The notes beneath the pieces were generated by a model. It saw nothing but the letters and a program-made list of their open reading frames with translations. It did not search any database and had not been told where the DNA came from. Made by a program: the position numbers and the translations under genes. This document shows, one piece after another, positions 25,403 to 36,453 of a stretch of DNA of 64,000 nucleotides (its first letter is position 1; the number at the start of each line of letters is the position of its first letter). Location: the NCBI GenBank assembly GCA_021847345.1, contig JAJZTW010000001.1, positions 62,001 to 126,000 of the forward strand, read 5' to 3'. This stretch comes from Pseudomonadota bacterium (GTDB taxonomy: Bacteria; Pseudomonadota; Gammaproteobacteria; Burkholderiales; Burkholderiaceae_C).

Positions 25403-26584
25403 TCAGCGCTCGACCGCCAGCGCCACGCCCATGCCACCACCGATGCACAACGACGCCAGGCCCTTGTGGGCGTCGCGCTTTTGCATTTCGTGCAGCAACG
25501 TGACCAGGATGCGGCAACCGCTGGCGCCGATCGGGTGACCGATGGCGATCGCGCCTCCGTTGACGTTGACCCGCGAGGTATCCCAGCCCATCTGCTGGTT
25601 GACCGCGATGGCCTGCGCGGCGAAGGCCTCGTTGATCTCCATCAGATCCAGGTCCTGGGGTTTCCAGCCGGCTCGCGACAGGCATCGGGTGGATGCCGGA
25701 ACCGGGCCCATGCCCATGTAGGCCGGATCCAGGCCGGCATTCGAGTAGGCGCGAATGCTGGCCAGCGGGCGCAGGCCCAGCGCCGCGGCACGGCTGGCGC
25801 GCATCACGACCACCGCGGCGGCGCCGTCGTTGATTCCCGACGCGTTGCCGGCGGTCACCGTTCCCGCCTTGTCGAAGGCCGGGCGCAGGCCGGCCAGCGA
25901 CTCGGCGGTCGCGCCGGCGCGCACGAATTCGTCGACCGCGAAGGCCAGCGCATCGCCCTTGCGCTGCGGCAGCATCACAGGAACGATCTCGTCGGCGAAG
26001 CGCCCGGACTTCTGCGCCGCCTCGGCCTTGTTCTGGCTGGCCGCGGCAAAGGCATCCTGCATTTCGCGGGTGATGCCGTGCTTCTTGGCCACGTTCTCCG
26101 CCGTGATGCCCATGTGGTAGTGGTTGAAGGCATCCCACAGTCCGTCGTGCACCATGGTGTCGACCATGCTCCAGTTGCCCATGCGCATGCCGTCGCGCGA
26201 GCCTGGCAGCACATGCGGAGCAGCGCTCATGTTCTCCTGTCCGCCGGCCACGACGATGTCGGCGTCGCCGTCGCGCACGGCCTGCGCCGCCAGCATCACC
26301 GCCTTCAGCCCCGAGCCGCAGACCTTGTTGATGGTCATCGCCGGCACGCTGTCGGGCAGCCCGGCCTTGATCGAGGCCTGGCGCGCCGGGTTCTGGCCGC
26401 AGCCCGCCTGCAGCACCTGGCCCAGGATCACCTCGGAGACCTGCCCCGGCTCGATGCCGGCGCGCGCCACCGCCTCGCGCACGACCAGCGCGCCCAGGTC
26501 GACCGCTGCGGTACGGGCCAGCGAGCCGCCGAACTTGCCGACCGCGGTGCGGACGGCGGAAACGATCACGATATCTTCACTCAT
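25403..26584 (-). CDS. phaA: Acetyl-CoA C-acetyltransferase (beta-ketothiolase)
   Basis: This 393-residue thiolase condenses two acetyl-CoA to acetoacetyl-CoA. The nucleophile is C89 in [25 protein letters not shown] supplies the active-site histidine and CIGGGMGVA the C-terminal cysteine. The start at ATG 26584 ([20 protein letters not shown]) fits the family; nine in-frame codons upstream are ignored. It is 78 bp downstream of phaC and followed by phaB, giving a complete route from acetyl-CoA to polymer. Confidence 0.96.
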   Translation of the reverse strand: MSEDIVIVSAVRTAVGKFGGSLARTAAVDLGALVVREAVARAGIEPGQVSEVILGQVLQAGCGQNPARQASIKAGLPDSVPAMTINKVCGSGLKAVMLAAQAVRDGDADIVVAGGQENMSAAPHVLPGSRDGMRMGNWSMVDTMVHDGLWDAFNHYHMGITAENVAKKHGITREMQDAFAAASQNKAEAAQKSGRFADEIVPVMLPQRKGDALAFAVDEFVRAGATAESLAGLRPAFDKAGTVTAGNASGINDGAAAVVVMRASRAAALGLRPLASIRAYSNAGLDPAYMGMGPVPASTRCLSRAGWKPQDLDLMEINEAFAAQAIAVNQQMGWDTSRVNVNGGAIAIGHPIGASGCRILVTLLHEMQKRDAHKGLASLCIGGGMGVALAVER

Positions 26585-26662
26585 CTCGGATTGCCTCAAG
26601 AAGAAAACCACAATGCCTTCGGCCCCGCAGGGTCTGCGCGCATGCGAACCGTCCTGCCCGAC

Positions 26663-28450
26663 TCAGGCACGGACCCGGACATAGCGCCCGGGGGCCGGCT
26701 CGATGACCTCATGTCCGCCGCCGCCGTACGCACGCGGCGCGTCCTGCAACTCCCCGGCCTGCGCGGCCAGCCACGCCGCCCAGTCGGGCCACCAGCTTCC
26801 CGGACGCTCGACAGCCTGCCCCAGCCACTGCTGCGCATCGGCGGGCAGCGACGAAGCCCGTGCCGCCTTCGAACCCCGGCCCCGCCCGGCTTCGGCGGGA
26901 AGCCAGTGGCTGCGCTTGCCGGCGGCCGGCGGATTGATGACTCCGGCGATATGTCCCGACGCTCCCAGCACGAATCGGGTCTGTCCCCCGAGCGCGCGCG
27001 CCGAAGCGTACGCCGTGGCCCAGGGCACGATGTGATCCTCGCGCGACGCGTAGACATACGCGGGCAGGTCCATGCGCGACAGGTCCAGCGCGGTGCCGCA
27101 TACCCGCAGCGCACCCGGCTGGGACAGCTTGTTCTCCAGATAGGTGTTGCGCAGGTACCAGGCCAGGAACGGCCCGGGCAGGTTCGTGCTGTCGGCGTTC
27201 CAGTACAGCAGGTCGAAGGGCGGCGGGGTTTCCCCCTTCAGGTAATTGCCGACCACGTAGTTCCAGGTCAGGTCGTTGGGGCGCAGGCTCGAGAATGCCG
27301 CCGCCAGTTCAGCCCCCGCGAGCAGCCCGCCGCGTCCGATGGTGGCCTCGCGCATCGCGACCTGGGCCTCGTCGACGAACACGTCGAGCACGCCGGTGTC
27401 CGAGAAATCGAGCAGCGTGGTCAGGAAGGTGGCGCTGTGCACCGGGCGCTGTCCACGTGCTCGCAGGATCGCCAGCGCCGTGCCCAGCAAGGTGCCGCCG
27501 ATGCAGAACCCCAGCGCGTTGATGCCCGACTCTTCGGGCACGGGCGCGCGCGCCCGCTTTCGCGCACCGGTTGCCGGCGCGGCCCGCGCGGCAGCCGCGA
27601 TCTCCCCCGCGACGCGAATCGCCTCGAGCACCCCATGCTCGACATAGTCGTCCCAGGTCCAGTCACCGCACGAAGCGTCGGGGTTGCGCCAGGACATCAG
27701 CAACACGCGATGCCCCTGCTCGAGCGCGTAGCGCACCAGCGAGTTGCTGGGCTGCAGATCCAGGATGTAGTACTTGTTGATGCAAGGCGGAACGATCAAC
27801 AGCGGCCGCTGGTGCACGCGCGTTTTCAACGGTCGGTAGTCGATGAGCTGGAACCAGGCATTCTCGAACACCACCGCGCCTTCCGTGGTGGCGACGTTGC
27901 GCCCGATCTCGAACTGGCTTTCATCGGTCTGCGTGAGCTTGCCGCGCAGCATGTCGCCCAGCAGGTTGTCCATGCCCCTGCGCAGGCTCTCGCCGCCGCT
28001 GCGCACGGCCTCGCTCATGGCATCGGGGTTGAGGGCCCAGATGTTGCTGGGAGCCGCCGCGTCGACCCATTGCTGCACCGCGAAACGAATTCGCTGGTGG
28101 GTCTTCGGATCGGCCTGCACGGCATCGGCCAGTTCGAGCAGCGCGCGCGCGTTGAGCAGGTACAGCGCCGCCGTGTACGCCGAGAAACGGTTGCTGCGCC
28201 AGGCCTCCCCGGAAAAGCGCCGGTCACGCAGTTGCGGCGCCTCCACGCTGCCGCCCAGCAAGCCGACCCACAGCTGCGCATATTCCTGGCCGAAGCGCGC
28301 CTGGATCTCGGCCACCCGCTCCTGGTCGAGCCGGAACAGCCCTGCTCCGGAGGCCTGCAGGCTGGTGGCGAAGGCTTGCTGCAAGCCCTCGGCCAACGCG
28401 GCGGTCGCCCGGGTCGGATCGACGAAGCTGTGCGGGGAATCGGCGGACAT
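26663..28450 (-). CDS. phaC: Class I poly(3-hydroxyalkanoate) synthase
   Basis: This 595-residue enzyme polymerises (R)-3-hydroxyacyl-CoA at the granule surface. It has the lipase-like box GFCIGG with catalytic C316, the triad aspartate D472 (YASREDHIVPW) and histidine H500 (GASGHIAGVINPP), and the family segments PPCINKYYILDLQPSNS and WRNPD. Length and spacing match the class I type of Cupriavidus necator. An Ala/Arg-rich insertion (about residues 285-303) precedes the active-site box. It heads the phaCAB(R) cluster. Confidence 0.97.
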   Translation of the reverse strand: MSADSPHSFVDPTRATAALAEGLQQAFATSLQASGAGLFRLDQERVAEIQARFGQEYAQLWVGLLGGSVEAPQLRDRRFSGEAWRSNRFSAYTAALYLLNARALLELADAVQADPKTHQRIRFAVQQWVDAAAPSNIWALNPDAMSEAVRSGGESLRRGMDNLLGDMLRGKLTQTDESQFEIGRNVATTEGAVVFENAWFQLIDYRPLKTRVHQRPLLIVPPCINKYYILDLQPSNSLVRYALEQGHRVLLMSWRNPDASCGDWTWDDYVEHGVLEAIRVAGEIAAAARAAPATGARKRARAPVPEESGINALGFCIGGTLLGTALAILRARGQRPVHSATFLTTLLDFSDTGVLDVFVDEAQVAMREATIGRGGLLAGAELAAAFSSLRPNDLTWNYVVGNYLKGETPPPFDLLYWNADSTNLPGPFLAWYLRNTYLENKLSQPGALRVCGTALDLSRMDLPAYVYASREDHIVPWATAYASARALGGQTRFVLGASGHIAGVINPPAAGKRSHWLPAEAGRGRGSKAARASSLPADAQQWLGQAVERPGSWWPDWAAWLAAQAGELQDAPRAYGGGGHEVIEPAPGRYVRVRA

Positions 28451-28717
28451 GACGTGAGGGTTCCAGGCGAAGTCCCGGCCTGGCGCGAGTCACGCCGCTC
28501 GCCCGGTACACCGGGCGAATCGATCCGGGAAATTGTAAGGAAGCTGTCAACAAAATACGGACAACCCTGAATATCAATACGTTAGCGGCACTGCTGGCAA
28601 GAAAATCGATGGCATTAGCAGCCACAAGGAATTAACCGCGGCCAAACCATTCTTGAACAAAGCCCTCCGGGTGTCAACGCACCGCCGAGACCGGCGAGCG
28701 GCGCCGGCCCTGCCGGT
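28451..28717. other. Intergenic region upstream of phaC
   Basis: This 267-bp spacer lies between pgeF and phaC on the same strand and contains a clearly AT-rich block at about 28530-28670. On the minus strand it includes a TTGACA hexamer at 28545-28550 and a TACAAT hexamer seven bases downstream, too close to form one sigma70 promoter. The phaC promoter should be here, but I cannot fix its position. No T-tract terminator for pgeF was seen. Confidence 0.4.
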
Positions 28718-29527
28718 TCAGTCCAGCCAGACCAGCGCGGCCTGGCGTCCGGTGACTCGATCGCGCCGGTAACTGTAATAAATCGAGGGGTTGGATACCG
28801 TGCAGATTCCCCCGCCCAGTATGCACCGGCGCAAAAGCCCGGCTCGCTGCAGGCGCATTCGAGCCAGTTCGAACAGGTCGGCCATCCATTTGCCGGGCCT
28901 CGCGCCGGACACGAAGGCCGAAGCGGCGCGCGCGTCGACCCCGACGAAGGCCTCGCGCACCTCGTCGCCGACCTCGAAGTGCGCCGGACCGATCGCCGGG
29001 CCGAGCCAAGCCTGCAATTGCGCGGCGTCACAGGCGGCGCGGCGAGCCAGCGCCGCCGCGGCATGCTCGAGCACGCCACCCGACAAGCCGCGCCAGCCGG
29101 CATGCGCTGCCGCCACGCCACGCGCATCGGGAGCGGCCAGAAGAACCGGGAGGCAGTCGGCCACCAGCACGCACGCTGCGAGCCCGCGGCGCGTGAGCAC
29201 GGCGGCGTCGGCACGCGGCACGCTGCCACCCGGCCATGCGTCCAGGTCGGCCAGGTCGCTGCCATGAACCTGCTCCAGCCATACAGGCTCGGCGCCCGCC
29301 AACCGCGCCGCCAGCAGTTCGCGGTTGCGGCTCACCGCCGCAGGGTCGTCGCCGACATGCGCGCCCAGGTTCATGCCGCCGCTGCCATCCGCGGCCGCGT
29401 AGGCACCCGCGCTGCAGCCTCCGACGCGCGTGGTCAGCAGCCCGCGCACGCGCGGGTTGCCGGGCCACTGCAGCACGCTCCACGACGCCGGCATGGGCGC
29501 CGCGCCGGCGTCGCCCGCGCCGCTCAT
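28718..29527 (-). CDS. pgeF: Polyphenol oxidase/purine nucleoside phosphorylase YfiH family (laccase domain)
   Basis: This 269-residue protein belongs to the YfiH (DUF152, laccase-domain) family. The metal ligands appear as H in LEQVHGSDLADL, C in VLVADCLPVLLAA and H in AAAHAGWRGLSGG. Family members were called multicopper oxidases; they also act as zinc-dependent purine nucleoside phosphorylases, and the E. coli homologue edits peptidoglycan precursors. The exact role here is not shown. ATG 29527 overlaps the rluD stop in an ATGA arrangement, implying coupled translation. Confidence 0.92.
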   Translation of the reverse strand: MSGAGDAGAAPMPASWSVLQWPGNPRVRGLLTTRVGGCSAGAYAAADGSGGMNLGAHVGDDPAAVSRNRELLAARLAGAEPVWLEQVHGSDLADLDAWPGGSVPRADAAVLTRRGLAACVLVADCLPVLLAAPDARGVAAAHAGWRGLSGGVLEHAAAALARRAACDAAQLQAWLGPAIGPAHFEVGDEVREAFVGVDARAASAFVSGARPGKWMADLFELARMRLQRAGLLRRCILGGGICTVSNPSIYYSYRRDRVTGRQAALVWLD

Positions 29528-30600
29528 GGCAACCCGGGCCGCGCATCGGGCAGCGCGGTCCAGTCGTCGCAATCCAGGACCCCCGGATCGCCGCCGAGCT
29601 GCCTCCATTGCGTGGCGATGTCGGCGGCCACCGCGCTGCGCCATTGCATCCACTGGCCACTGCGCGGATGCCGCAGACGCAGCAGCACCGCGTGCAGCGC
29701 CTGGCGCTGCAGGCCGAGCGCAGGAGCGCCACGCCGGCCGTACAGCGCATCTCCGAGCAGCGGCAGGCCCAGATGCTGGGCATGCACGCGAATCTGGTGG
29801 GTGCGTCCGCTTTCCAGCACGCAGCGCAGCGCGCTGACCGTGCCGAGCCCGCCCCGGCAACTGCCCAGGCTCTCGAAACGCGTACGCGCCGGCTTTCCGG
29901 ACGCAACCACGGCCATGCGCAGGCGATCCCGTGGATGCCGGCCGATGGGGGCGTCGACCCAGGTCGTGCGAGGCAGCTCCCCCCACACCAGCGCGAGGTA
30001 CTGGCGGCTGATGCTGCGCGCCTGCAGCTGCCGCACCAGATCGGTCTGCGCCTGCAGGCTGCGCGCCACGACCATCAGGCCGCTGGTGTCCTTGTCGAGG
30101 CGGTGCACGATGCCGGCGCGCGGCAATGCCGAGGCATCGGGAAAGCGTGCCAGCAGTCCGTTGAGCAGGGTGCCGCTCCAGTTGCCGGCGGCCGGGTGCA
30201 CGACCAGTCCGGCCGGCTTGTCGATGACCACCAGGTCCGCGTCCTCCCACACCACGCTCAGCGGCACGGGCTCGGGCGCGAAGGCCGCCGCCTCCGGGTC
30301 GACGGGCACCTGCAGCGCCACCTCGGCACCGGCGCGTGCCTTGCTGCGAGGCGCGGCGACCGCGGCGCCCATGCGCACCAGGCCGGCCTCGCACCACGCG
30401 CGCAGGCGGCTGCGCGAGAATTGCCCGAACAATTGCGCCAGCACCTTGTCGAGGCGCTCGCCCGCCAGGGACAGCGGAATCCGCGCCGTCAGCACGGCCG
30501 GCTCGGCGCCCGGCGAATCGACGGCCGCGTCATCGTCGGCCTGGCTCCAGTCCTGCGCGGACGCGGCGCCGGGGGACTGGCTGGAATCGCACGCTTGCAT
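29524..30600 (-). CDS. rluD: Ribosomal large-subunit pseudouridine synthase RluD family
   Basis: This protein of about 358 residues converts uridines of 23S rRNA helix 69 to pseudouridine. It has an N-terminal S4-like domain (GERLDKVLAQLFGQFSRSRL) and the RsuA/RluA catalytic motif HRLDKDTSGL with the aspartate nucleophile, followed by SGRTHQIRVH. Two starts are possible, ATG 30600 and ATG 30618; neither has a convincing ribosome-binding site. The stop overlaps the pgeF start. The gene is divergent from bamD, and rluD-bamD neighbourhood is common in betaproteobacteria. Confidence 0.93.
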   Translation of the reverse strand: MQACDSSQSPGAASAQDWSQADDDAAVDSPGAEPAVLTARIPLSLAGERLDKVLAQLFGQFSRSRLRAWCEAGLVRMGAAVAAPRSKARAGAEVALQVPVDPEAAAFAPEPVPLSVVWEDADLVVIDKPAGLVVHPAAGNWSGTLLNGLLARFPDASALPRAGIVHRLDKDTSGLMVVARSLQAQTDLVRQLQARSISRQYLALVWGELPRTTWVDAPIGRHPRDRLRMAVVASGKPARTRFESLGSCRGGLGTVSALRCVLESGRTHQIRVHAQHLGLPLLGDALYGRRGAPALGLQRQALHAVLLRLRHPRSGQWMQWRSAVAADIATQWRQLGGDPGVLDCDDWTALPDARPGLP

Positions 30601-30676
30601 GACACGAGCATAGTGCACCCCGCCTGGCGCAAGGGACCCGGCGGACCCGGCGCCCCGGAAGCCGCAAGGGGGTTCC

Positions 30677-30682
30677 TATAAT
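30677..30682 (+). promoter_or_regulatory. Perfect -10 box upstream of bamD
   Basis: TATAAT, an exact sigma70 -10 consensus, lies 34 bp before the GTG start of bamD. The hexamer 17 bp upstream (CCCGGA) is poor, so this promoter would rely on its -10 or on an activator. In the GC-rich surroundings such a perfect box is unlikely to be accidental. Confidence 0.55.
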
Positions 30683-30715
30683 GAAAGGCTTGGCGCCACT
30701 ACCTCGAGTCTCGAC

Positions 30716-31546
30716 GTGAATCGCACTTTCCCCCCGTCCGGCGCGCGCGGCGCGCGCTGGCTGCTGCGCCTGCTGCTCCTGTCGAGCGTGCTGGGTCTGG
30801 GCGCCTGCGCATCCAGCGGCAGCACCGACATCACCGCCGGCTGGTCGGCGGCCAAGCTCTACAGCGAGGCACGCGACGAAATGAGCAACGGCGCCTACGA
30901 CACGGCGACCAAGTACTACGAGAAGCTCGAGAGCCGCTATCCCTACGGCGTCCTGGCGCAGCAGGCGCTGATCGAAGTGGCCTACGGCTACTACAAGCAG
31001 GGGGACCGCGCGCAGGCGCTGGCCGCCTGCGACCGCTTCCTGCACATCTACCCGAACAACCCCGCGGTGGATTACGTGCTGTACCTGAAGGGCCTGATCA
31101 ACTTCTACGACAACCAGACCCTGTTCTCCCGGATCGCCGACCAGGCGCAGTACGAGCGGGACCAGCGCGGTGCGAAGGAGTCCTTCGAGGCGTTCAAGCA
31201 GCTGGTCACGCGTTTTCCGCACAGCAAGTACGCCCCCGATGCGCGCGAGCGCATGCGCTTCATCGTCAACTCGCTCGGCCAGTACGACGCGCATGTCGCG
31301 TTGTTCTACTTCGATCGCGGCGCCTACGTGGCGGCGGCGGATCGCGCGCAGGAAACCCTGCGCGACTACCCGGACACGCCGTCGACCCAGCTCGCGCTGG
31401 GCGTGCTGATGAACAGCTACGACCGCCTCGGGCTGACCCAGCTGCGCGACGACACGCAGCGCGTGCTGCGCCTGAACTACCCGAACAGCCCCTATCTCAC
31501 CGGCCCGCTGCCGCAGCGTCGCACGCGCTGGTGGAGCCTGTGGTGA
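30716..31546 (+). CDS. bamD: Outer-membrane assembly lipoprotein BamD (ComL)
   Basis: This 276-residue lipoprotein is part of the BAM complex that folds outer-membrane proteins such as the FadL-type porin encoded nearby. The signal ends at the lipobox LGAC with C31 as the lipidated residue. TPR-like repeats follow (YDTATKYYEKLESRYPYGVLAQQALIEVAYGYYKQGD and similar), together with the family segment HIYPNNPAVDYVLYLKGL. The start is GTG at 30716. The gene ends 12 bp from the convergent helicase gene. Confidence 0.95.
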   Translation: MNRTFPPSGARGARWLLRLLLLSSVLGLGACASSGSTDITAGWSAAKLYSEARDEMSNGAYDTATKYYEKLESRYPYGVLAQQALIEVAYGYYKQGDRAQALAACDRFLHIYPNNPAVDYVLYLKGLINFYDNQTLFSRIADQAQYERDQRGAKESFEAFKQLVTRFPHSKYAPDARERMRFIVNSLGQYDAHVALFYFDRGAYVAAADRAQETLRDYPDTPSTQLALGVLMNSYDRLGLTQLRDDTQRVLRLNYPNSPYLTGPLPQRRTRWWSLW

Positions 31547-31558
31547 GCGCCCTCCCCT

Positions 31559-33622
<2,064 letters not shown>

Positions 33623-33693
33623 ACGGGCTCGTGCGGCTCGCGGGCCGGCGTCGGAAGATGCGGCCTTGCATTGTAGGGACCCCTGATCACTCC

Positions 33694-34548
33694 ATGATTC
33701 CAGTACGAAAGCCGCTGCAACTGCAAGCTGCCATCGGCACCCACCGCGGCGACCGCGAATACCAGCAGGACCGCGTCGAGGTGTTCGCGCATCCGCGTGT
33801 GCGCGGCGCCGTGCTGGCGGTGGTGGCCGACGGCATGGGCGGGCGCAGCGGCGGGCGCATGGCGGCCGACCAGGTGATGATCACGGCATCCCAGCTGTTC
33901 GAGCGCTACATCCCTTCCAAGGACGACCCTGCGGAGCTTCTGGGAACCATCCTGCAGGAGGCCCATGCGATGATCCGCCTGACGGCCATGTCAGCCGAAC
34001 AGGAGCCGCACTCCACGGTGGCCTGCGCATTGCTGCACGCCGACGGCGCCTGCTGGTGGGCCCATGTCGGCGATTCGCGCATTCACCTGTTCCGCGGGGG
34101 CGTGCTGCTGCAACGCACGCGTGACCACTCGTACGTGCAGGACCTGGTCGACAGCGGCGGCCTGTCCGAAGCCATGGCACGAAGTCACCCGATGAGCAAC
34201 GTGCTCACCGCCAGCCTGGGGACTCCGGAGGACCCTCCGCGCAGCGTGGCCACGCTGCAATTGGAGGCAGGCGACACGCTGCTGCTCTGCAGCGACGGGG
34301 TATGGCACTATTTCCCCGATGCCGAGCTGGGCGCGACCCTCGACGCGCTGGAGCCGCGCGAGGCCTGCGAGACCCTGATCGCCAAGGCGCGCCAGCGCGC
34401 GGGCGGGCGCGGCGACAACCTGTCGCTGGCCGTGCTCAAGCTCAGCGCGCCGCCGGCTGCCCCCGCGCCACCGCCGGCGCCCAGGATCGAATTCCCGGAC
34501 TTCGACACCCCTCTTCCGGTCCCCGGGCGCAAGACCGGGGGACGCTGA
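33694..34548 (+). CDS. PP2C-type Ser/Thr protein phosphatase
   Basis: This 284-residue protein carries the PP2C metal-dependent phosphatase motifs in order: THRGDREYQQDR, VVADGMGGRSGGRMAA, WWAHVGDSRIHLFRGG, and RGDNLSLAVLKL with the final metal-binding aspartate. It ends with a Pro/Ala-rich tail (APAPPPAPRIEFPD). It would remove phosphate from serine or threonine in the cytoplasm; no kinase lies next to it, so the partner is unknown. ATG 33694 is chosen because the catalytic fold begins shortly after it; an upstream in-frame ATG would add a non-family extension. Confidence 0.92.
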   Translation: MIPVRKPLQLQAAIGTHRGDREYQQDRVEVFAHPRVRGAVLAVVADGMGGRSGGRMAADQVMITASQLFERYIPSKDDPAELLGTILQEAHAMIRLTAMSAEQEPHSTVACALLHADGACWWAHVGDSRIHLFRGGVLLQRTRDHSYVQDLVDSGGLSEAMARSHPMSNVLTASLGTPEDPPRSVATLQLEAGDTLLLCSDGVWHYFPDAELGATLDALEPREACETLIAKARQRAGGRGDNLSLAVLKLSAPPAAPAPPPAPRIEFPDFDTPLPVPGRKTGGR

Positions 34549-34562
34549 GGCGCCGCCGACGC

Positions 34563-35303
34563 TCAGCGCAGCGGCAGCAAGGGGCCCGAGGCCGGCGGCA
34601 CCGGCAGCGGCGGCGCGGGCGGGCTGCCCCGACGCTGTTGTTCCTGCACGCGCTGCCGCAGGCGCTGATAGGCCTCTTGCCGTTGCTGGCGCTGGGCTTG
34701 CGCGGCACGCGCCTGCGAAGCCCCCTGCGGCGCTTGCCTGATGTCCGTTGGCGCGCCCGGCAGCGCCCCCCGCGCTCCGGCGGTGGGGCGCGCGCGACTC
34801 GCGCGGGCAGCGGACGCCGCCGACAGCGCGCGCTGCTGCTCGATCGAGCGGGCCTGCCGCTGCAGGCGGATTCGCCGCTCGCGTTCGGCGCGCACCCGGG
34901 CCGGATCGACCGGCACACGCGCCGCGAGGTTGGCGCGCACACGCGCTCGCTCCTGCTCGGCACGTTCCTGGCGATCGAGCAGGTCCAGCGCCTGCTGGCG
35001 AACCCGCAATGCCCGATGCGCGTCGCGGTAGTGCCGCGCCGCCGCGTCGAGGCAATGGAACACCAGGAAGCGGTGCATGCACTGCGCGCGTTGCCCGGCG
35101 TAGCGCTGGTCGAGCTCGTGCTGCTGCATCTGCAGCAGGCGCCGCTGCTGCTCGCGCCCCCGCGCACTGGCAGCCGGCGCCGAGGCCGGCACCGACGCGA
35201 GTTGCGCTGCCGCCCGGGCCGACGGCGGCACGAGCCCGGCGAGCGTGCCGAACAGGCACAGCGCGCGCGCGAGTGCGCGCGCGCGGGCGGGAACAAGACT
35301 CAT
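34563..35303 (-). CDS. Secreted Ala/Arg/Gln-rich coiled-coil protein (unknown function)
   Basis: This 246-residue protein has an export signal (ALCLFGTLAGLVPPSARA) and then a long Gln/Arg/Ala-rich region with strong coiled-coil character (QQRRLLQMQQHELDQRYAGQ and QEAYQRLRQRVQEQQRR) and a proline-rich end. Two cysteines sit in QCMHRFLVFHCLDAAARHYRDA, a pattern I have seen in other uncharacterised betaproteobacterial envelope proteins. Its start codon overlaps the zapE stop by one base (TGATG), so translation is probably coupled. Function is unknown; an envelope or division-linked role follows only from the neighbour. Confidence 0.75.
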   Translation of the reverse strand: MSLVPARARALARALCLFGTLAGLVPPSARAAAQLASVPASAPAASARGREQQRRLLQMQQHELDQRYAGQRAQCMHRFLVFHCLDAAARHYRDAHRALRVRQQALDLLDRQERAEQERARVRANLAARVPVDPARVRAERERRIRLQRQARSIEQQRALSAASAARASRARPTAGARGALPGAPTDIRQAPQGASQARAAQAQRQQRQEAYQRLRQRVQEQQRRGSPPAPPLPVPPASGPLLPLR

Positions 35304-36409
35304 CAGGTCAATGCGGTTTGCACTTCGCGTCGCTGCCGCTGCAGGTACGCGGGAGTCTGCATTTCCAGCAGACGCGAGACGGTGCGCTCGAATTCATGCG
35401 CCAGCGGGCCGCTTCGATACAAGCCCTGCGGCTCGTCCTGGGCAGACATCACCAGCTTGACCGAGCGATCGTACAGCACGTCCACCAGCAGCGTGAACCG
35501 ACGCGCCGCGGTGGCCTGCTCGGGTCCCATGCGAGGCACGCCGCTGAGCAGGATGGTGTGAAAGCGCGAGCTGAGCTCGAGATAGTCGCCGGGGGAACGA
35601 GGCGTGTTGCACAGGGTCTCGAAATCGAACCACACCACGCCCCCTGCGCGACGCAGGGCGCGCAGACTGCGCTGCTCGATGAACAGGCAGGGGTCCTCGT
35701 CGGCGCCGTCGGCCAGGCGTTCGAAACTCGCGCGCATCGCGGCATCGGCGGCCTCGCCCAGCGGCCGGTGGTACAGGGTCACTTCGCGCAGGGCCTGCTG
35801 GCGATAGTCGACGCCGGCGTCGACCCGAACGACGTCCAGATGCTGTTTCAGGCGCTCGATGGCCGGCAGGATGCGATCGCGATGCAGGCCGTCCGGATAC
35901 AGGCCGTCCGGGTGGAAGTTGCTGGTGGCCATGAGGACCACGCCGTCGTCGAACAGGCTTTCCAGCAGCCGGTCCAGGATCATCGCGTCGGTGACGTCGC
36001 TGATGTGGAACTCGTCGAAGCAGATCAGACGGAAGCGCCGCGCGATGCGCCTCGAGAGTTCCTGCAGCGGGTTGCGCGTGCCCTGCAGCGCCGCCAGTTC
36101 CCGCTGCACCTCGCGCATGAACTCGTGGAAATGCAGTCGCGTCTTGCGAACCACCGGAACCGTGGCGTAGAACGCGTCCATGAGGAAGCTCTTGCCGCGG
36201 CCGACGCCCCCCCACATGTAGACCCCGCGAGGCAGGTCCGGGTGCACCAGCAGGCGGCGCACGGCGCTGGAACGACGCGACTTGTAGGCCACCCACTCGT
36301 CCTGCGCGAGCTGCAGGCGATCGATCGCGGCGCGCTGCGCCGCGTCGGGCACGAAACCGCGCTCGCCCAGTTGCCGCAGGGCGTGTTCGCTGAAATTCAT
36401 CGGGTGCAT
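35303..36409 (-). CDS. zapE: Cell division protein ZapE (AFG1-like ATPase)
   Basis: This protein of about 368 residues is an AFG1/LACE1-type ATPase that in E. coli acts at the FtsZ ring. Walker A is GGVGRGKSFL (about residues 67-74), followed by the FHEFM and CFDEFHISDVTDAMIL Walker B segments and ATSNFHPDGLYPDGLHRDRI. Start choices are ATG 36409 and ATG 36400; no ribosome-binding site decides. The downstream coiled-coil gene is translationally coupled. odhL lies 44 bp upstream on the same strand, so zapE may belong to the odh transcript. Confidence 0.92.
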   Translation of the reverse strand: MHPMNFSEHALRQLGERGFVPDAAQRAAIDRLQLAQDEWVAYKSRRSSAVRRLLVHPDLPRGVYMWGGVGRGKSFLMDAFYATVPVVRKTRLHFHEFMREVQRELAALQGTRNPLQELSRRIARRFRLICFDEFHISDVTDAMILDRLLESLFDDGVVLMATSNFHPDGLYPDGLHRDRILPAIERLKQHLDVVRVDAGVDYRQQALREVTLYHRPLGEAADAAMRASFERLADGADEDPCLFIEQRSLRALRRAGGVVWFDFETLCNTPRSPGDYLELSSRFHTILLSGVPRMGPEQATAARRFTLLVDVLYDRSVKLVMSAQDEPQGLYRSGPLAHEFERTVSRLLEMQTPAYLQRQRREVQTALT

Positions 36410-36453
36410 CGCTGCGGCGCCCATGCCGACGGGCATGGGCGCCGACCGGTGGT

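Noticed and set aside
23943-26138. An apparent 731-residue fusion ending in PhaR
   Set aside because: The first 550 residues are phaA and phaB read out of frame; only the final PhaR part is real, beginning at 24485.
28718-30397. A 559-residue frame joining rluD and pgeF regions
   Set aside because: The N-terminal half is rluD in the wrong frame; the real pgeF starts at 29527 with an ATGA overlap.
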